A stretch of 64,000 bases of DNA from Nostoc foliaceum FACHB-393 (GTDB lineage Bacteria > Cyanobacteriota > Cyanobacteriia > Cyanobacteriales > Nostocaceae): assembly GCF_014698505.1 (NCBI RefSeq), contig NZ_JACJTD010000006.1:1-64000 (forward strand), written 5' to 3'. Below the pieces are notes generated by a model that saw only the letters and a list, made by a program, of their open reading frames with translations, was not told the origin of the DNA and did not search any database. The translations under genes were made by a program, and so were the position numbers. Positions within the stretch are counted from its first letter, which is position 1. The number at the start of each line of letters is the position of its first letter. Shown one piece after another: positions 8,845 to 20,186 of the stretch.

Positions 8845-9139
8845 TAAATTGATTTGATAGTTGGAATATTTTCTTTGCTCGTGTGTAGATTCTCAAAAAA
8901 AATCGATGCCTGCAAGCTACTATTTTACAATTTCACCACTGTATTTATATGCAACACAAATCGCTTCTAAATCTAGCATATATGAGTTTTGGTATACCAC
9001 GTTTCTTTTTGAATTATAGCAATTTGTTATTTTTAAACATTGAAAATAAAATTCTGATAATTTAATAAAATGTCTCATCTAGCTCGTCTAATTACATATC
9101 TTTGCTGTTGTGGTTTGCAGATGCAAAGTGAGACACTCG

Positions 9140-11272
9140 ATGACTAATTCCCGTCAATCTTCCTTTCGTCGAATTTTAGTAACGAGAATACTGCTTCTGT
9201 TCGTTCCAGTTTTACTTATAGGCGAGATTGTTGCCTTGAATAAGGCACGTTCTAGCATATTAGGAACTGCGCGTCAAAATTTAAAAGAAAGCGCCATCAG
9301 TAAAGGGCAGAGAATTGGAGATGCGATCGCTATCTTAAAAGCTAATTTACTGGTTGTAAGTAAAACAACGGTTATTCCGTCTTCGCCTATACAAGAGCAA
9401 GAAATTCTCACGCAGTTAAGGCAACAACTTCCAGCCAGTATTGAATGCATCCAATTAACGAATCTCCTAAATCAGAAAATAATTGCCAGTAGTTGTGGGG
9501 ATCAAGCAATTGGAGAATTGACATTACCTTTGTCTAGTGACGGAATTGATATCAAAGCAATCTTTCCGCCAAAGGTAGGGGTGACTGGAAAAAGAAACAC
9601 ACAAAATCAACTCCAATTAGTGTTATCTGCACCAGTTTCTGATAGCCGAAAAAATTTAGTTTACAGCTTAAGTATTCAGTCTGCATTATACCAACAAACC
9701 AGAAATCCGCCGGGATCGCTCACAGGGGCTATGGTAGTGATTGCTGAGGATGGCACAATTTTGGCACACCCATTCACAAACTGGGTGGGAACTAATATCA
9801 ATCAGCACCCAAATGCTTCCCAACTCAAGAGCATAATTAAAAATGCAATTGCGGGACGGAATGATTCAATAAATTTATCTTTTCCAGAGGGTAACGAATT
9901 AGTAGCTGGCTATACGGCTATTGCAAACCCACTTAGCCAACAGCAGCAGCAAAAATGGATAGTCTTAGCTGTTACTAGTGTTGATAATGCGCTTTTTGGT
10001 TTAGAGGAAATCAAACTAATCCTCATCGTTTTGACAGTTGGTTTGATTGGTGCAAGTTTGTTAGCATCACTATATTTAGCTCCTTACTTGGCACGTCCTG
10101 TAGAAGAATTGCGAGACTATGCTCTCAATATTCACTCTCACCACGCCGCACAACCAGTGCCGCACAATTTTCAAATCCGGGAATTCAATCAACTAGCTCA
10201 AGCATTAGACCAAATGGTAGAACGGCTCAAAGCTGGGGCAGAAGAATTGGAAATAGCTTGGAAAGAAGCAAAAACCGCTAACCAAATTAAAAGCCAGTTT
10301 TTGGCTACGACTTCCCATGAATTGAGAAACCCATTAAATATTATTATTAACTGTATTCGCTTGGTTGAAGATGGCTTATGTGATGACCGGGAAGAGGAAA
10401 TGGAGTTCCTTAAACGTGCTGATGAAACAACAATTCACTTGCTAGGTATTATTAATGATTTACTAGACATTTCTAAAATCGAAGCAGGTAAGCTTTCAGT
10501 CGTCACCACACCTATTGACCTCCGACAAATATTGTTAGAGGTAATTAATTTACAATCAGTTAATGTTCAACAAAAAGGCTTGCAGTTGAAATGTGAGTTA
10601 GCTCCTGAACAGATACCAATTAAGGCAGACGCAGCAAAACTTAAACAGGTGCTGATTAATGTTATTGGCAACGCCACCAAGTTCACCGACACAGGAAGCA
10701 TCACCATTGCTACAGAAATTCAATATATCAATGGGAAATCTCAGGTGGTGGTGATAGTCAAAGATACAGGTATAGGAATTGATCCAACTCAACAGCACAA
10801 GCTTTTTCGCCCCTTTGTGATGGTGAATGGTACAACTACGCGCCAGTTTGAAGGTACTGGACTGGGATTAGCAATTTCACGAAACTTAATCGAACTCATG
10901 GGAGGCAGCATTACTCTTGAGAGTGTGGGACTTTATCAAGGTACGACACTGAAGATTACCTTACCTTTGATTGATATCTCGCTGTTACCTGTTCCAAAAA
11001 AAGAAGAAAATGTAGTGGAAGGGAATCTTGGATTTTCCTCTGGAAACGAGGAGGCAAAAGCAAGCCACTACCCAAGCCTAGAGGAATCTGGAGCAAGTCC
11101 CTCTTTGGGGATCAACAAATCTGTAAAAGCAGGGGTAGATAAAGAGAAGACCTCGAAGTTCCAGTTACTGCTTGGGAACGAGACTTACGAGATTAGTCTT
11201 TCGTCGCAGCAAACTATCTTGGTAAGTCTTCCAAAAGGAGGAGTTTGTGCGAATGGGACTTTCAAGAGGTAA
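9140..11272 (+). CDS. Orphan membrane sensor histidine kinase
   Basis: 710 residues from the ATG at 9140 (a GTG ten codons upstream is possible). Membrane helix at about 12-34, an extracytoplasmic dCACHE-like sensor region to about 285, second helix near 292-314, then a HAMP linker. The HisKA motif SHELRNPLN places the phosphorylated His at about residue 393. The ATPase domain shows N-box QVLINVIGNATKF, DTGIGID and GTGLGLAIS. About 95 residues beyond the ATPase form a low-complexity tail of unknown use. No response regulator lies nearby, so its partner is elsewhere. Ligand unknown. Confidence 0.93.
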   Translation: MTNSRQSSFRRILVTRILLLFVPVLLIGEIVALNKARSSILGTARQNLKESAISKGQRIGDAIAILKANLLVVSKTTVIPSSPIQEQEILTQLRQQLPASIECIQLTNLLNQKIIASSCGDQAIGELTLPLSSDGIDIKAIFPPKVGVTGKRNTQNQLQLVLSAPVSDSRKNLVYSLSIQSALYQQTRNPPGSLTGAMVVIAEDGTILAHPFTNWVGTNINQHPNASQLKSIIKNAIAGRNDSINLSFPEGNELVAGYTAIANPLSQQQQQKWIVLAVTSVDNALFGLEEIKLILIVLTVGLIGASLLASLYLAPYLARPVEELRDYALNIHSHHAAQPVPHNFQIREFNQLAQALDQMVERLKAGAEELEIAWKEAKTANQIKSQFLATTSHELRNPLNIIINCIRLVEDGLCDDREEEMEFLKRADETTIHLLGIINDLLDISKIEAGKLSVVTTPIDLRQILLEVINLQSVNVQQKGLQLKCELAPEQIPIKADAAKLKQVLINVIGNATKFTDTGSITIATEIQYINGKSQVVVIVKDTGIGIDPTQQHKLFRPFVMVNGTTTRQFEGTGLGLAISRNLIELMGGSITLESVGLYQGTTLKITLPLIDISLLPVPKKEENVVEGNLGFSSGNEEAKASHYPSLEESGASPSLGINKSVKAGVDKEKTSKFQLLLGNETYEISLSSQQTILVSLPKGGVCANGTFKR

Positions 11273-11294
11273 TTTAGTTAAAAGTCGACATTCT

Positions 11295-12353
11295 TCATCC
11301 TTGACGCTCATTCACAAAAACAGGTTTGCCGCCTTGCTGAAGAGATACTGTTAAACCAGCAAGAATTTCTACTAACTCAGTGCCTACCCAGCCAGACGAA
11401 ACCTCTGAGGGAGTATTGTTGAGAACAGAGACAACAAAGCAGGAGCAAACCCGCTCTAATGGTTCACCTGTTTCTAATTCCAGCACTATCTGCTTTTGAT
11501 TTATAGGAATAAATTGATTGCCCTGTTGTTCAAACTCACCATGTAGCAGGGTTAGAGATGATGATAGTGACATTTCATCAAAAATTAAGCTGCCAAGGCT
11601 GCCCACAATCCCCAGGCGTCTCTGTTTATCGGGATTCAGCCAGCACAAGTGAATATAAGCTTGAAAGCCATCTGGATATGTTAGTGTCAGCCATACTAGG
11701 TCAGCTAAACCTTGAGATGGGGAGTGGATCAGTTCCCTACTTCCCTGTTCTTGTAGCCAGACTGTACCCGTTGCCTGTACTTTCACAGGAATCTGACCCA
11801 GCCAAGTGTTAAAAATAGCAATATCGTGAATAGCTAAGTCCCATAGCGCATCAACATCTTGCCGGACAGGCCCCAAATGGGTGCGGGTGGCGTAGCCGTA
11901 GCGTAAATCACCTAATTTTCCAGCTTGTACTACAGCTTTCCCTTGCTCAACTGCTGGGTGAAATAAATAAGTATGATCTACCATGAGTATTAAATGATGC
12001 TGCTCTGCTAAATAGCAAAGTTCTCGACATTCTCCTGGGTCGAGAGTTAAGGGTTTTTCAGCTAAAACATGATATCCCTGTTGCAGAGAGTCTTTAATTA
12101 AAGCATAGTGGGTGGTAGCTGGAGTTGCGATCGCCACCGCTGTCAACCCTGGCACTTTTTTTAAGTCTTCCCACTGCGTTGTCAAAATTACATCTGCGTC
12201 TAAATTAAACTGCTGCTTGACCGCCGCTAATCTTTCTGGATGGGGATCTACTACAGCAACTACATTTACTTGGGGATGTGCTAAGAAATTCCGTAACAGA
12301 TGCACTCCCCAACGCCCAATTCCGATAACAGCAATTTTAATTTGGTTTGTCAT
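11295..12353 (-). CDS. Gfo/Idh/MocA family oxidoreductase
   Basis: 352 residues with an N-terminal Rossmann fold (IAVIGIGRWGVHLLRNF) and the family's EKPLTLDPGEC motif near residue 95, where the Lys contacts the nucleotide and sugar substrate. The C-terminal half is the family's beta-sheet domain. Typical reactions are NAD(P)-linked oxidation or reduction of sugars; the substrate is not evident. The start ATG at 12353 is the first unit of a five-unit CATTAGT repeat (12351-12385), so no Shine-Dalgarno sequence lies at the usual distance. Confidence 0.9.
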   Translation of the reverse strand: MTNQIKIAVIGIGRWGVHLLRNFLAHPQVNVVAVVDPHPERLAAVKQQFNLDADVILTTQWEDLKKVPGLTAVAIATPATTHYALIKDSLQQGYHVLAEKPLTLDPGECRELCYLAEQHHLILMVDHTYLFHPAVEQGKAVVQAGKLGDLRYGYATRTHLGPVRQDVDALWDLAIHDIAIFNTWLGQIPVKVQATGTVWLQEQGSRELIHSPSQGLADLVWLTLTYPDGFQAYIHLCWLNPDKQRRLGIVGSLGSLIFDEMSLSSSLTLLHGEFEQQGNQFIPINQKQIVLELETGEPLERVCSCFVVSVLNNTPSEVSSGWVGTELVEILAGLTVSLQQGGKPVFVNERQG

Positions 12354-12385
12354 TAGTCATTAGTCATTAGTCATTAGTCATTAGT
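12351..12385. repeat. STRR: five tandem CATTAGT heptamers
   Basis: Five exact copies of CATTAGT, a short tandemly repeated element typical of heterocyst-forming cyanobacteria. The left end overlaps the start codon of the Gfo/Idh/MocA gene, so the repeat has replaced the normal ribosome-binding region. Confidence 0.9.
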
Positions 12386-12455
12386 ATGCAAGGGACTAGG
12401 GACAAATGACCACTGACGACCAACTGATTATCCGTTTATCAGCCGTATTTTTGCT

Positions 12456-13175
12456 TCAGGGGTTTTCCTGACTAGGGATTGCTAAAAAAGCTACCTTAGC
12501 TGCGGCTTGTTCAGCAGTTTTTATCGAGCGTCCCTTACCTTCTCCTAGCTTGTTTCCGTGCAGCCACACTTCAGCTAGGAAACGTTCTTGATTGCGGTGC
12601 GGTTGGCTGACTTCCACAACCCGATACTCTGGTAAAACTTTAAATTGTGCCTGAGTCCATTCTTGGAGAGCAGCTTTGTAATTAAGTCTGGCAGGATCGA
12701 GGCGAATTTCTGTCGTTAGTTGTTGGAAGTGGGGATCTAGCCAAGAGCGGATTAGTTCCAGATTTTGAGTGCTTAAGTAAAGCGCACCCAGAACTGCTTC
12801 AAAAGCATCTGCCAGTCGTGACTCTTGACCAACTTTATCAGCGGTAGCACTGCCAGCAACTAGTAAGTATAACTCCAAACCATAAACTCTGGCCAATTGG
12901 GCAAGAATGCGATCGCTCACTAACACCGAACGAATTGCCGCAAAATCCCCTACTGGACAATCGGGATAATTTTCCCATAACACAACAGCTGACACTAGGC
13001 GCACCACTGCATCGCCAACAAACTCTAGCTGTTCATAATTTGCCGAATCAGAGACAGTGGGATGAGTTAGCGCTAAATCTAGCAGCTCCCACTTTATAGG
13101 TGCTTCTAGGGATAAACCAAATTTTTGGACTAAACTTTCGAGTTGCCGCTGACGGCGTGGATAGGCAAGGGGCAT
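12456..13175 (-). CDS. rnc: Ribonuclease III
   Basis: About 239 residues from the ATG at 13175 (MPLAYPRRQRQL); a longer frame to 13199 adds eight unlikely residues. The catalytic domain shows LDLALTHPTVSD and NYEQLEFVGDAVVRL, and the second acidic cluster is RLADAFEAVLGALYL. A double-stranded-RNA-binding domain follows: NYKAALQEWTQAQF and GEGKGRSIKTAEQAAAKVAF. It cuts dsRNA in rRNA and mRNA processing. The gene for another RNA-processing enzyme component, rnpB, lies just upstream on the same strand, which may be chance. Cyanobacteria often have more than one RNase III gene. Confidence 0.93.
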   Translation of the reverse strand: MPLAYPRRQRQLESLVQKFGLSLEAPIKWELLDLALTHPTVSDSANYEQLEFVGDAVVRLVSAVVLWENYPDCPVGDFAAIRSVLVSDRILAQLARVYGLELYLLVAGSATADKVGQESRLADAFEAVLGALYLSTQNLELIRSWLDPHFQQLTTEIRLDPARLNYKAALQEWTQAQFKVLPEYRVVEVSQPHRNQERFLAEVWLHGNKLGEGKGRSIKTAEQAAAKVAFLAIPSQENP

Positions 13176-13295
13176 TACATAACAAGGGGAAGGGGGCATG
13201 GGGAGCAGGAGGAGTAGGGGGAGCTAATAACTCTTGACTCCTAACTCCTAACTTCTAATACCAATTCAATTAATAATTGCAACACATCCTTGGGT

Positions 13296-13322
13296 AAAGA
13301 CGCGATGAATCGCATCTCTACA
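13296..13322. repeat. Palindromic GAGACGCGAT-type dispersed repeat
   Basis: AAAGACGCGATGAATCGCATCTCTACA-like palindrome, one of at least five copies in the window (others at 37533, 60080, 62692 and 62733). All lie between genes. Confidence 0.7.
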
Positions 13323-13440
13323 AATGGTCTATTTGTCGCATTCTTTTTTCAAATTGGTATAACTTCTAACTTCTAAACTCAGCACTTAGCACGGGCTAAA
13401 CGCCCCGCTATCGCTAACAGCACTCAGCACTAAAAAAGGG

Positions 13441-13869
13441 GGAGAGAGCAGGACATAAGCCGGGTTCTGTTCTCTTGCGAGGGCAGTTATCTATCTGGGA
13501 CGCCTGTTACCAGACGCCTCAAGCGGCTCTCATTGAGCGGAACTGGTAAAAGACCAACCGTAGTTCCTATCGCCTTGCTCCCAACCGGGGTTTACCGAGC
13601 CAGCACCTCTCGATACTGCTGGTGCGCTCTTACCGCACCTTTGCACCCTTACCAGATCAATTAAAAATGTAAAATTAAAAATTAAAAATTACTCATTTTA
13701 GATTTTTAATTTTTAATTTTTAATTGATCTGGCGGTATCTTTCTGTGGCACTATCCTCACGATCGCTCGCACTGGACGTTATCCAGCAAGTTTGGTCTTT
13801 CGGGAGTCCGGACTTTCCTCAAACCAGTAACTATGACTGATCTGCAACCGCCTGCGCCTACTCTCTCCT
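13441..13869 (-). ncRNA. rnpB: RNase P RNA
   Basis: About 430 nucleotides. The 5' end AGGAGAGAGTAG and 3' end GCTCTCTCC pair as helix P1. Universal blocks are visible on the minus strand: GAGGAAAGTCCGGACTCC near the 5' end, and the 3' ACCCGGCTTATG close to the end. It is the catalytic RNA that trims tRNA 5' ends with RnpA. A 77-bp AT-rich palindrome (13654-13730), built of ATTAAAA-type heptamers, sits in the P12 region, as known for heterocystous cyanobacteria. End positions are from the P1 pairing and are good to a few bases. Confidence 0.96.
13654..13730. repeat. STRR-type AT-rich palindrome inside rnpB
   Basis: AGATCAATTAAAAAT on the left and ATTTTTAATTGATCT on the right make a near-perfect long hairpin of tandem ATTAAAA heptamers. 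It extends a peripheral helix of RNase P RNA and should leave the catalytic core intact. Confidence 0.85.
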
Positions 13870-13909
13870 TAGATCCAGTTTACTGTTGACGTAGCATGTT
13901 GACATGGCA

Positions 13910-14605
13910 TTACTTTTTTTTATTCCAAGGTAGAGCGTAAGTCCAAGGTAGTTTCCTAATTGTGAAAGGACAATTGATAATACTAATGGGAGGAAAATCA
14001 CGACCTGGGGCTAGACCTAAACGCACCTCAGATATCCGTAGCACCAGTTGTAGGGAAAAGTCCAACTCCTTTCTTCTGTTAATAAAGTCGTTGTACAACT
14101 TTTTTTGCCCTTTTTGTAGCCCATTGATATCAATTAGTGGTTTTTTTGCTGAATAGGTTCCAGCGACTTGATCGCGCTCGAAAACATCTTCTGCTGTCAC
14201 CGTTTCAGATAGTGTTTTTTTGGGAGCAATTAGGCTAGGACTTTGGGGTACTGCTAAGTCGCGGGTTAAGTCTGGTGATTTCCGAATTACGCGGCGCGAT
14301 TGCTTACTATGTTCAACTACTAGAGAACTATTGTCCCAGTCAACGTATACAGCAACATTATCAGATTTATTTTCAATGCTAATTCCTAAATCTTTCAGAT
14401 CGTCAATTGGGTATGAAGATTTGAGTTTAAAGGAAATCCCAATTTTATCGTCGAGATTTTGTTCTTTGAGTTGTTCGTCAACGATTCCTTTCTTAAACTC
14501 GAACTTAATTTGATCATCTATGGATTCAACCATGCGGTTAAAAACGTAGGAAATACCGATAATATAAATCGTCAAAACTACTAAATTCTGGTCGCTACTC
14601 CTCAT
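13910..14605 (-). CDS. Hypothetical membrane-anchored protein
   Basis: 231 residues. One N-terminal hydrophobic segment (LVVLTIYIIGISYVF, about 8-23) suggests a membrane anchor or uncleaved signal. The rest is charged and soluble: a region with FEFKKGIVDEQLKEQNLDD, a beta-rich part (NVAVYVDWDNSSLVVEH), then a basic C-terminus. I do not recognise the family. It lies between rnpB and corA on the same strand, 64 bases downstream of corA, so it may share the corA transcript. Confidence 0.75.
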   Translation of the reverse strand: MRSSDQNLVVLTIYIIGISYVFNRMVESIDDQIKFEFKKGIVDEQLKEQNLDDKIGISFKLKSSYPIDDLKDLGISIENKSDNVAVYVDWDNSSLVVEHSKQSRRVIRKSPDLTRDLAVPQSPSLIAPKKTLSETVTAEDVFERDQVAGTYSAKKPLIDINGLQKGQKKLYNDFINRRKELDFSLQLVLRISEVRLGLAPGRDFPPISIINCPFTIRKLPWTYALPWNKKK

Positions 14606-14669
14606 AACTCAGAATCTTAACTCCCGGTGCTAATGAATATATATTTGACCCATCGTCCATCTACAATCT

Positions 14670-15812
14670 TTAATTACGCTTGATTGTTACAGAATTTTGT
14701 AGCCAGCCCCGTCGCCAAAAAAAGAATAGCAAACCAAGTGCGATCGCTCCCATCACTGCCAAGCAAATTGGGTAGCCCCAATACCAATTCAATTCAGGCA
14801 TATTATATGGCGATTTTTCAGTATTGAAATTCATACCATATATTCCTGCAACAAAAGTTAGTGGGATAAAAATTGATGAAACCACCGTTAGCACCTTCAT
14901 GATTTCATTCATTTTATTGCTCACTGCCGAAAGGTACACATCCATTAATCCAGATGCTAGTTCTCGGTAAGTTTCTACCATGTCCATCACTTGCACTGTA
15001 TGGTCATAACAATCTCGCAGGTAGATTCGTACCTCTTCGCCAATCAGTTCGCTACCATCTCGAATTAAAGAATTAATTGCATCTCGCTGCGGCCAGATAG
15101 CACGACGCAGTTGCAGTAATTCTCGCCTAATTTTATAAATATTTTGTAGTGTTTGTGGGGTGGGTTTAACTATTACTTCCTCCTCTAACTCTTCGATTCG
15201 CTCCCCATAAAGCTCCAGCACTGGGAAAAAGCCATCAATAATTGCATCTAACACAGCGTAAGCTAAATAATCCGCTCCTTGTTTACGGATGATTCCTTTG
15301 TTTTTTTCAATTCGCGATCGCACCGCTTCAAAGCAATCATGTTCTGGTTCTTCTTGTACTGTCAGCAAATATTTTTTCCCTAATATCAAACTCACTTGTT
15401 CGCTGTAAAAACCACAAGTTCTTTCTTTTGGTACTACCATGCGAGCAATGAATAGCAATTGGTCTTCATAATCCTCTGTTTTAGGACGCTCCGGTACATT
15501 GACTATATCTTCTAAAACTAGAGGATGTAACTCAAAAACGTTACCCAACCGTTGTAATATGTCTTCACTGCCTAAGCCTTGTACGTCTACCCAAGAAATT
15601 GATTCGCTATCAAGATATGGGATACATTCTTCTGGAGTTACTATTTGTTTGCGGATGAAATTAGTTTGATTATAGTCAATCAAGAAAATTATCGGTGCTG
15701 GAGCATCTGCATCAATAAAAATGGTTCCAGGTACAGTCCCTGGTTGATGATAAAACTCATCTTCATATAGCTTGGTGATTATTTTAGGAAGGTGACGCAG
15801 TTTTCGTACCAT
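14670..15812 (-). CDS. corA: CorA magnesium/cobalt transport protein
   Basis: 380 residues. The two C-terminal membrane helices carry the defining IYGMNF (GMN) motif in the loop, preceded by SSIFIPLTFVAG. The long N-terminal cytoplasmic funnel includes WVDVQGL, LHPLVLEDI and PKTEDYEDQLLFIARM. CorA forms a pentameric channel for Mg2+ influx. Length is usual for the family. It is followed closely by the hypothetical anchored protein. Confidence 0.96.
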   Translation of the reverse strand: MVRKLRHLPKIITKLYEDEFYHQPGTVPGTIFIDADAPAPIIFLIDYNQTNFIRKQIVTPEECIPYLDSESISWVDVQGLGSEDILQRLGNVFELHPLVLEDIVNVPERPKTEDYEDQLLFIARMVVPKERTCGFYSEQVSLILGKKYLLTVQEEPEHDCFEAVRSRIEKNKGIIRKQGADYLAYAVLDAIIDGFFPVLELYGERIEELEEEVIVKPTPQTLQNIYKIRRELLQLRRAIWPQRDAINSLIRDGSELIGEEVRIYLRDCYDHTVQVMDMVETYRELASGLMDVYLSAVSNKMNEIMKVLTVVSSIFIPLTFVAGIYGMNFNTEKSPYNMPELNWYWGYPICLAVMGAIALGLLFFFWRRGWLQNSVTIKRN

Positions 15813-16193
15813 GCAATATTACCTAATAGTTACTAGTCATTTGTCATTAATCATTAGTAAAAATAATTGACTAGTGACTAATAACCTTTTACACATAATT
15901 TTACAAAAATTAATACAAATACGGCAATTTCTAGATTGAGCAATTATTTAGGTTTCTAACTTGGTCATCAGCATTTTGTTGGTAGTCAGATGTACTTACA
16001 ACTAAGCACTGAAAAGTTTCATAATTACAGCTATCTTCAGATAAATAGGATTGCGTCGTAAAGGCACAGCATTGCTGTGCCCCGACAATACGTGTGGTTT
16101 AAATAGATGAAAACTGCTATAAGTTTGTTTACGTTCAGTGAGTTACCAGCAATACAGATAACATATTGCTTCTGAATCAGCAATGGTCAGTAT
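15813..16193. other. Intergenic region with STRR and a palindrome
   Basis: Contains degenerate CATTAGT/ACTAATGA-type repeats at about 15826-15890 and a perfect odd palindrome at 16063-16081 (GGCACAGCA-T-TGCTGTGCC). No gene is evident. Confidence 0.5.
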
Positions 16194-16226
16194 AAAAAAA
16201 CAGTTTGCCTTGGCAAGACAAACTGC
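16194..16226 (-). terminator. Intrinsic terminator of groEL
   Basis: On the minus strand, GCAGTTTG (stem), TCTTGCCAAGG (loop) and CAAACTG (stem) are followed by seven T. It lies 31 bases after the groEL stop. Confidence 0.9.
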
Positions 16227-16256
16227 TTAAAAAATATTTATCTGGGTGAGCAGAAG

Positions 16257-17942
<1,686 letters not shown>

Positions 17943-17971
17943 TTATTTCTCTAGCGCTTCCATTAGACAAT

Positions 17972-17998
17972 TTAGCACTCACAGGGCAAGAGTGCTAA
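17972..17998 (-). promoter_or_regulatory. CIRCE operator (HrcA binding site)
   Basis: Perfect CIRCE: TTAGCACTC, nine-base spacer, GAGTGCTAA. It sits in the groEL leader and is the binding site of the heat-shock repressor HrcA. Confidence 0.97.
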
Positions 17999-18097
17999 TC
18001 TTCCAAGCGGCTCAAGTTACAAATGGAAATAAAAAAAATTGATTAATATACAGGTGATGCTCATATTAGATACAGGCAGTAATGCTTGAATTGGGAG

Positions 18098-19180
18098 ATG
18101 AATCTAGACAACTCCCTTAAGTTCCTTGGTATTGCCGACCCTAGCGGCACCGGCTGGTTGGCAGTAGTATTTACGTTTCTCTTGGCTTGGCTTGTAACAT
18201 GGCGTTTAATTCCAACAGTACGCAAATTCGCCTTGCGGGTAGGTTGGGCAGACCAACCCAACGCACGACGGCTCAATCGAGAGCCTTTGCCCAATGCAGG
18301 GGGGCTGGCTATCTACGCAGGTGTAATTGCCGCGCTGGTATTAGCTAGCCTTTTACGACCTATCGAACTGCAAAACGTACTGGCTCAGGTGCTCACTATT
18401 CTGTTGGGGGGTTCGATATTAGTCCTTGTGGGCTTTATCGACGATCAGTTCGGCTTACCGCCCTCTGTTCGATTGTGGGCGCAAATTGTTACGGCACTGT
18501 TGCTAGTAGCTAATGGCATTAGTGTCCAAGTTATGTTTGGTACCCCCATTGACTCGCTCCTGTCCATGTCGCTAACCGTGCTATGGGTGGTAGGAATTAC
18601 CAACGCCATCAACTTGATGGATGGTATGGATGGCTTGGCAGGAGGAATCAGCTTTATTACCGCCATGAGTTTGTTGGGGGTTGCAGCCCAATTTAACAAT
18701 CGTGCAGCGGCAATCTTGGTACTTGCAGCCTTGGGGGGTGCAGCACTAGGCTTTTTGCGCCATAACTTCCATCCATCACGGATTATTATGGGTGATGCCG
18801 GAGCATACTTTTTTGGCTATGTGCTGGCAGCAACTAGTATTTTAGGAAAACTGCAACAAAACACAGTTTATGCGCTAATTCCCACGGTTTTATTTCTGTT
18901 GTTACCCGTGCTAGACACCACTCAAGTATTTGTGCGGCGGCTACTAGCAGGAAACAACCCTCTCAGTACTCCAGGGAAAGATCACCTGCACCACCGCTTA
19001 CTTGCTTGGGGACTCTCCCAGCGCCATGCTGCGTTCACGCTTTGGTCAATTACCTTAGTTTTCAACTTGCTGGCAATGAGAATACAAGGCATGAGTTTGG
19101 CTGTGATGCTGGCTACCGCCAGTAGCATTATCCTTCTTTTGGGTTTTACTGTTTGGCAAAGGATACGCCAACAGCCTTAG
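18098..19180 (+). CDS. Undecaprenyl-phosphate sugar-1-phosphate transferase (WecA/MraY superfamily)
   Basis: About 360 residues, polytopic, around ten membrane helices. Active-site signatures are DDQFGLPPSVRLW (Asp pair), NAINLMDGMDGLAGG, FHPSRIIMGDAGAYFFGY and GKDHLHHRL (the HIH-like block that separates WecA/TagO types from MraY). It moves a sugar-1-phosphate, probably GlcNAc-1-P, from a UDP-sugar to undecaprenyl phosphate at the start of glycan synthesis. ATG at 18098 is chosen; a TTG at 18086 is also possible. It is divergent from groEL. UppS, which makes the lipid carrier, is about 4 kb away. Confidence 0.92.
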   Translation: MNLDNSLKFLGIADPSGTGWLAVVFTFLLAWLVTWRLIPTVRKFALRVGWADQPNARRLNREPLPNAGGLAIYAGVIAALVLASLLRPIELQNVLAQVLTILLGGSILVLVGFIDDQFGLPPSVRLWAQIVTALLLVANGISVQVMFGTPIDSLLSMSLTVLWVVGITNAINLMDGMDGLAGGISFITAMSLLGVAAQFNNRAAAILVLAALGGAALGFLRHNFHPSRIIMGDAGAYFFGYVLAATSILGKLQQNTVYALIPTVLFLLLPVLDTTQVFVRRLLAGNNPLSTPGKDHLHHRLLAWGLSQRHAAFTLWSITLVFNLLAMRIQGMSLAVMLATASSIILLLGFTVWQRIRQQP

Positions 19181-19439
19181 TTGCTTGTAGGGTGAGCATT
19201 GAAATGCTAGCCCTACTATGGATTATTCTCTGTATGGCAGCGATATTTATGACGGGCTATTCGGTCATACACAGTTGTGCCTTGATCTAATTTTAGATTT
19301 TAAATTTTGGATTTTAGATTGAAAATTCAATTGCCCTGAGTTCGCGCAGGTGCACTTTGCTTGTGTCGTTGCAACTTCAGTCGCCAGATAAAATCGGTGC
19401 GTTACACCGAAGGCTAACGCACGCTACGAAAATTACTAT

Positions 19440-20186
19440 TTAGGCCATCACCATGCCGCCATCGACGTTAAAGACTTGTCCAGTTATGTAGTTGGCGGCG
19501 GGATCGGCAGCGAGGAAACGCACCATACCAGCGACTTCTTCGGGCTGACCGAAGCGACCGAGGGGGATGTATTTCAGAATATCTTCGGGGTTGTTGAGAT
19601 CGCTGGTCATGTCGGTGGTGATGAATCCAGGCGCGACGGCGTTAACGGTGATACCGCGTGTAGCTAGTTCTTTGGCAACGCTTTTGGTGAATCCGATTAC
19701 ACCTGCTTTGGCGGCGCTGTAATTAGACTGACCTGGGTTGCCCATTTGCCCAGCAACGGAGGTAATGTTGATAATCCGTCCCGATCGCTGCTTCAGCATG
19801 ATTTTACTTACGGCGCGTGTACATAAGAAAACACCAGTTAAATTAAGGTCTATTACAGCTTGCCAATCTTCTGGCTTCAAACGCAAAAGCAGTGTGTCGC
19901 GCGTAATACCTGCGTTATTGACCAAAATATCCACGCGGCTAAACTTTTCCATGACGGCGTTAACTAGTGCGTCTACTTGATCACTTTTAGAAACGTCAGC
20001 CTGGATAGCGATCGCCTGACCTCCCGCATTTGTAATTTCTGTAACAACTGCCTCAGCAGCTGCACTCGAACTGGCATAATTGACAACTGCGATCGCTCCC
20101 TGTGTGGCTAATTCAACTGCGATCGCTCGGCCAATTCCTCGTGATGCACCTGTGACAATTGCGACTTTATCTTGTAATAGTGTCAT
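19440..20186 (-). CDS. fabG: 3-oxoacyl-[ACP] reductase FabG
   Basis: 248 residues, a short-chain dehydrogenase. N-terminal GASRGIGRAIA binds NADPH; NNAG appears as LVNNAGITRD; the catalytic Ser is in INITSVAGQMG and Tyr/Lys in YSAAKAG. The C-terminal ITGQVFNVDGGM is standard for FabG. It reduces beta-ketoacyl-ACP in fatty-acid elongation. It is not within a fab cluster here. Confidence 0.94.
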   Translation of the reverse strand: MTLLQDKVAIVTGASRGIGRAIAVELATQGAIAVVNYASSSAAAEAVVTEITNAGGQAIAIQADVSKSDQVDALVNAVMEKFSRVDILVNNAGITRDTLLLRLKPEDWQAVIDLNLTGVFLCTRAVSKIMLKQRSGRIINITSVAGQMGNPGQSNYSAAKAGVIGFTKSVAKELATRGITVNAVAPGFITTDMTSDLNNPEDILKYIPLGRFGQPEEVAGMVRFLAADPAANYITGQVFNVDGGMVMA

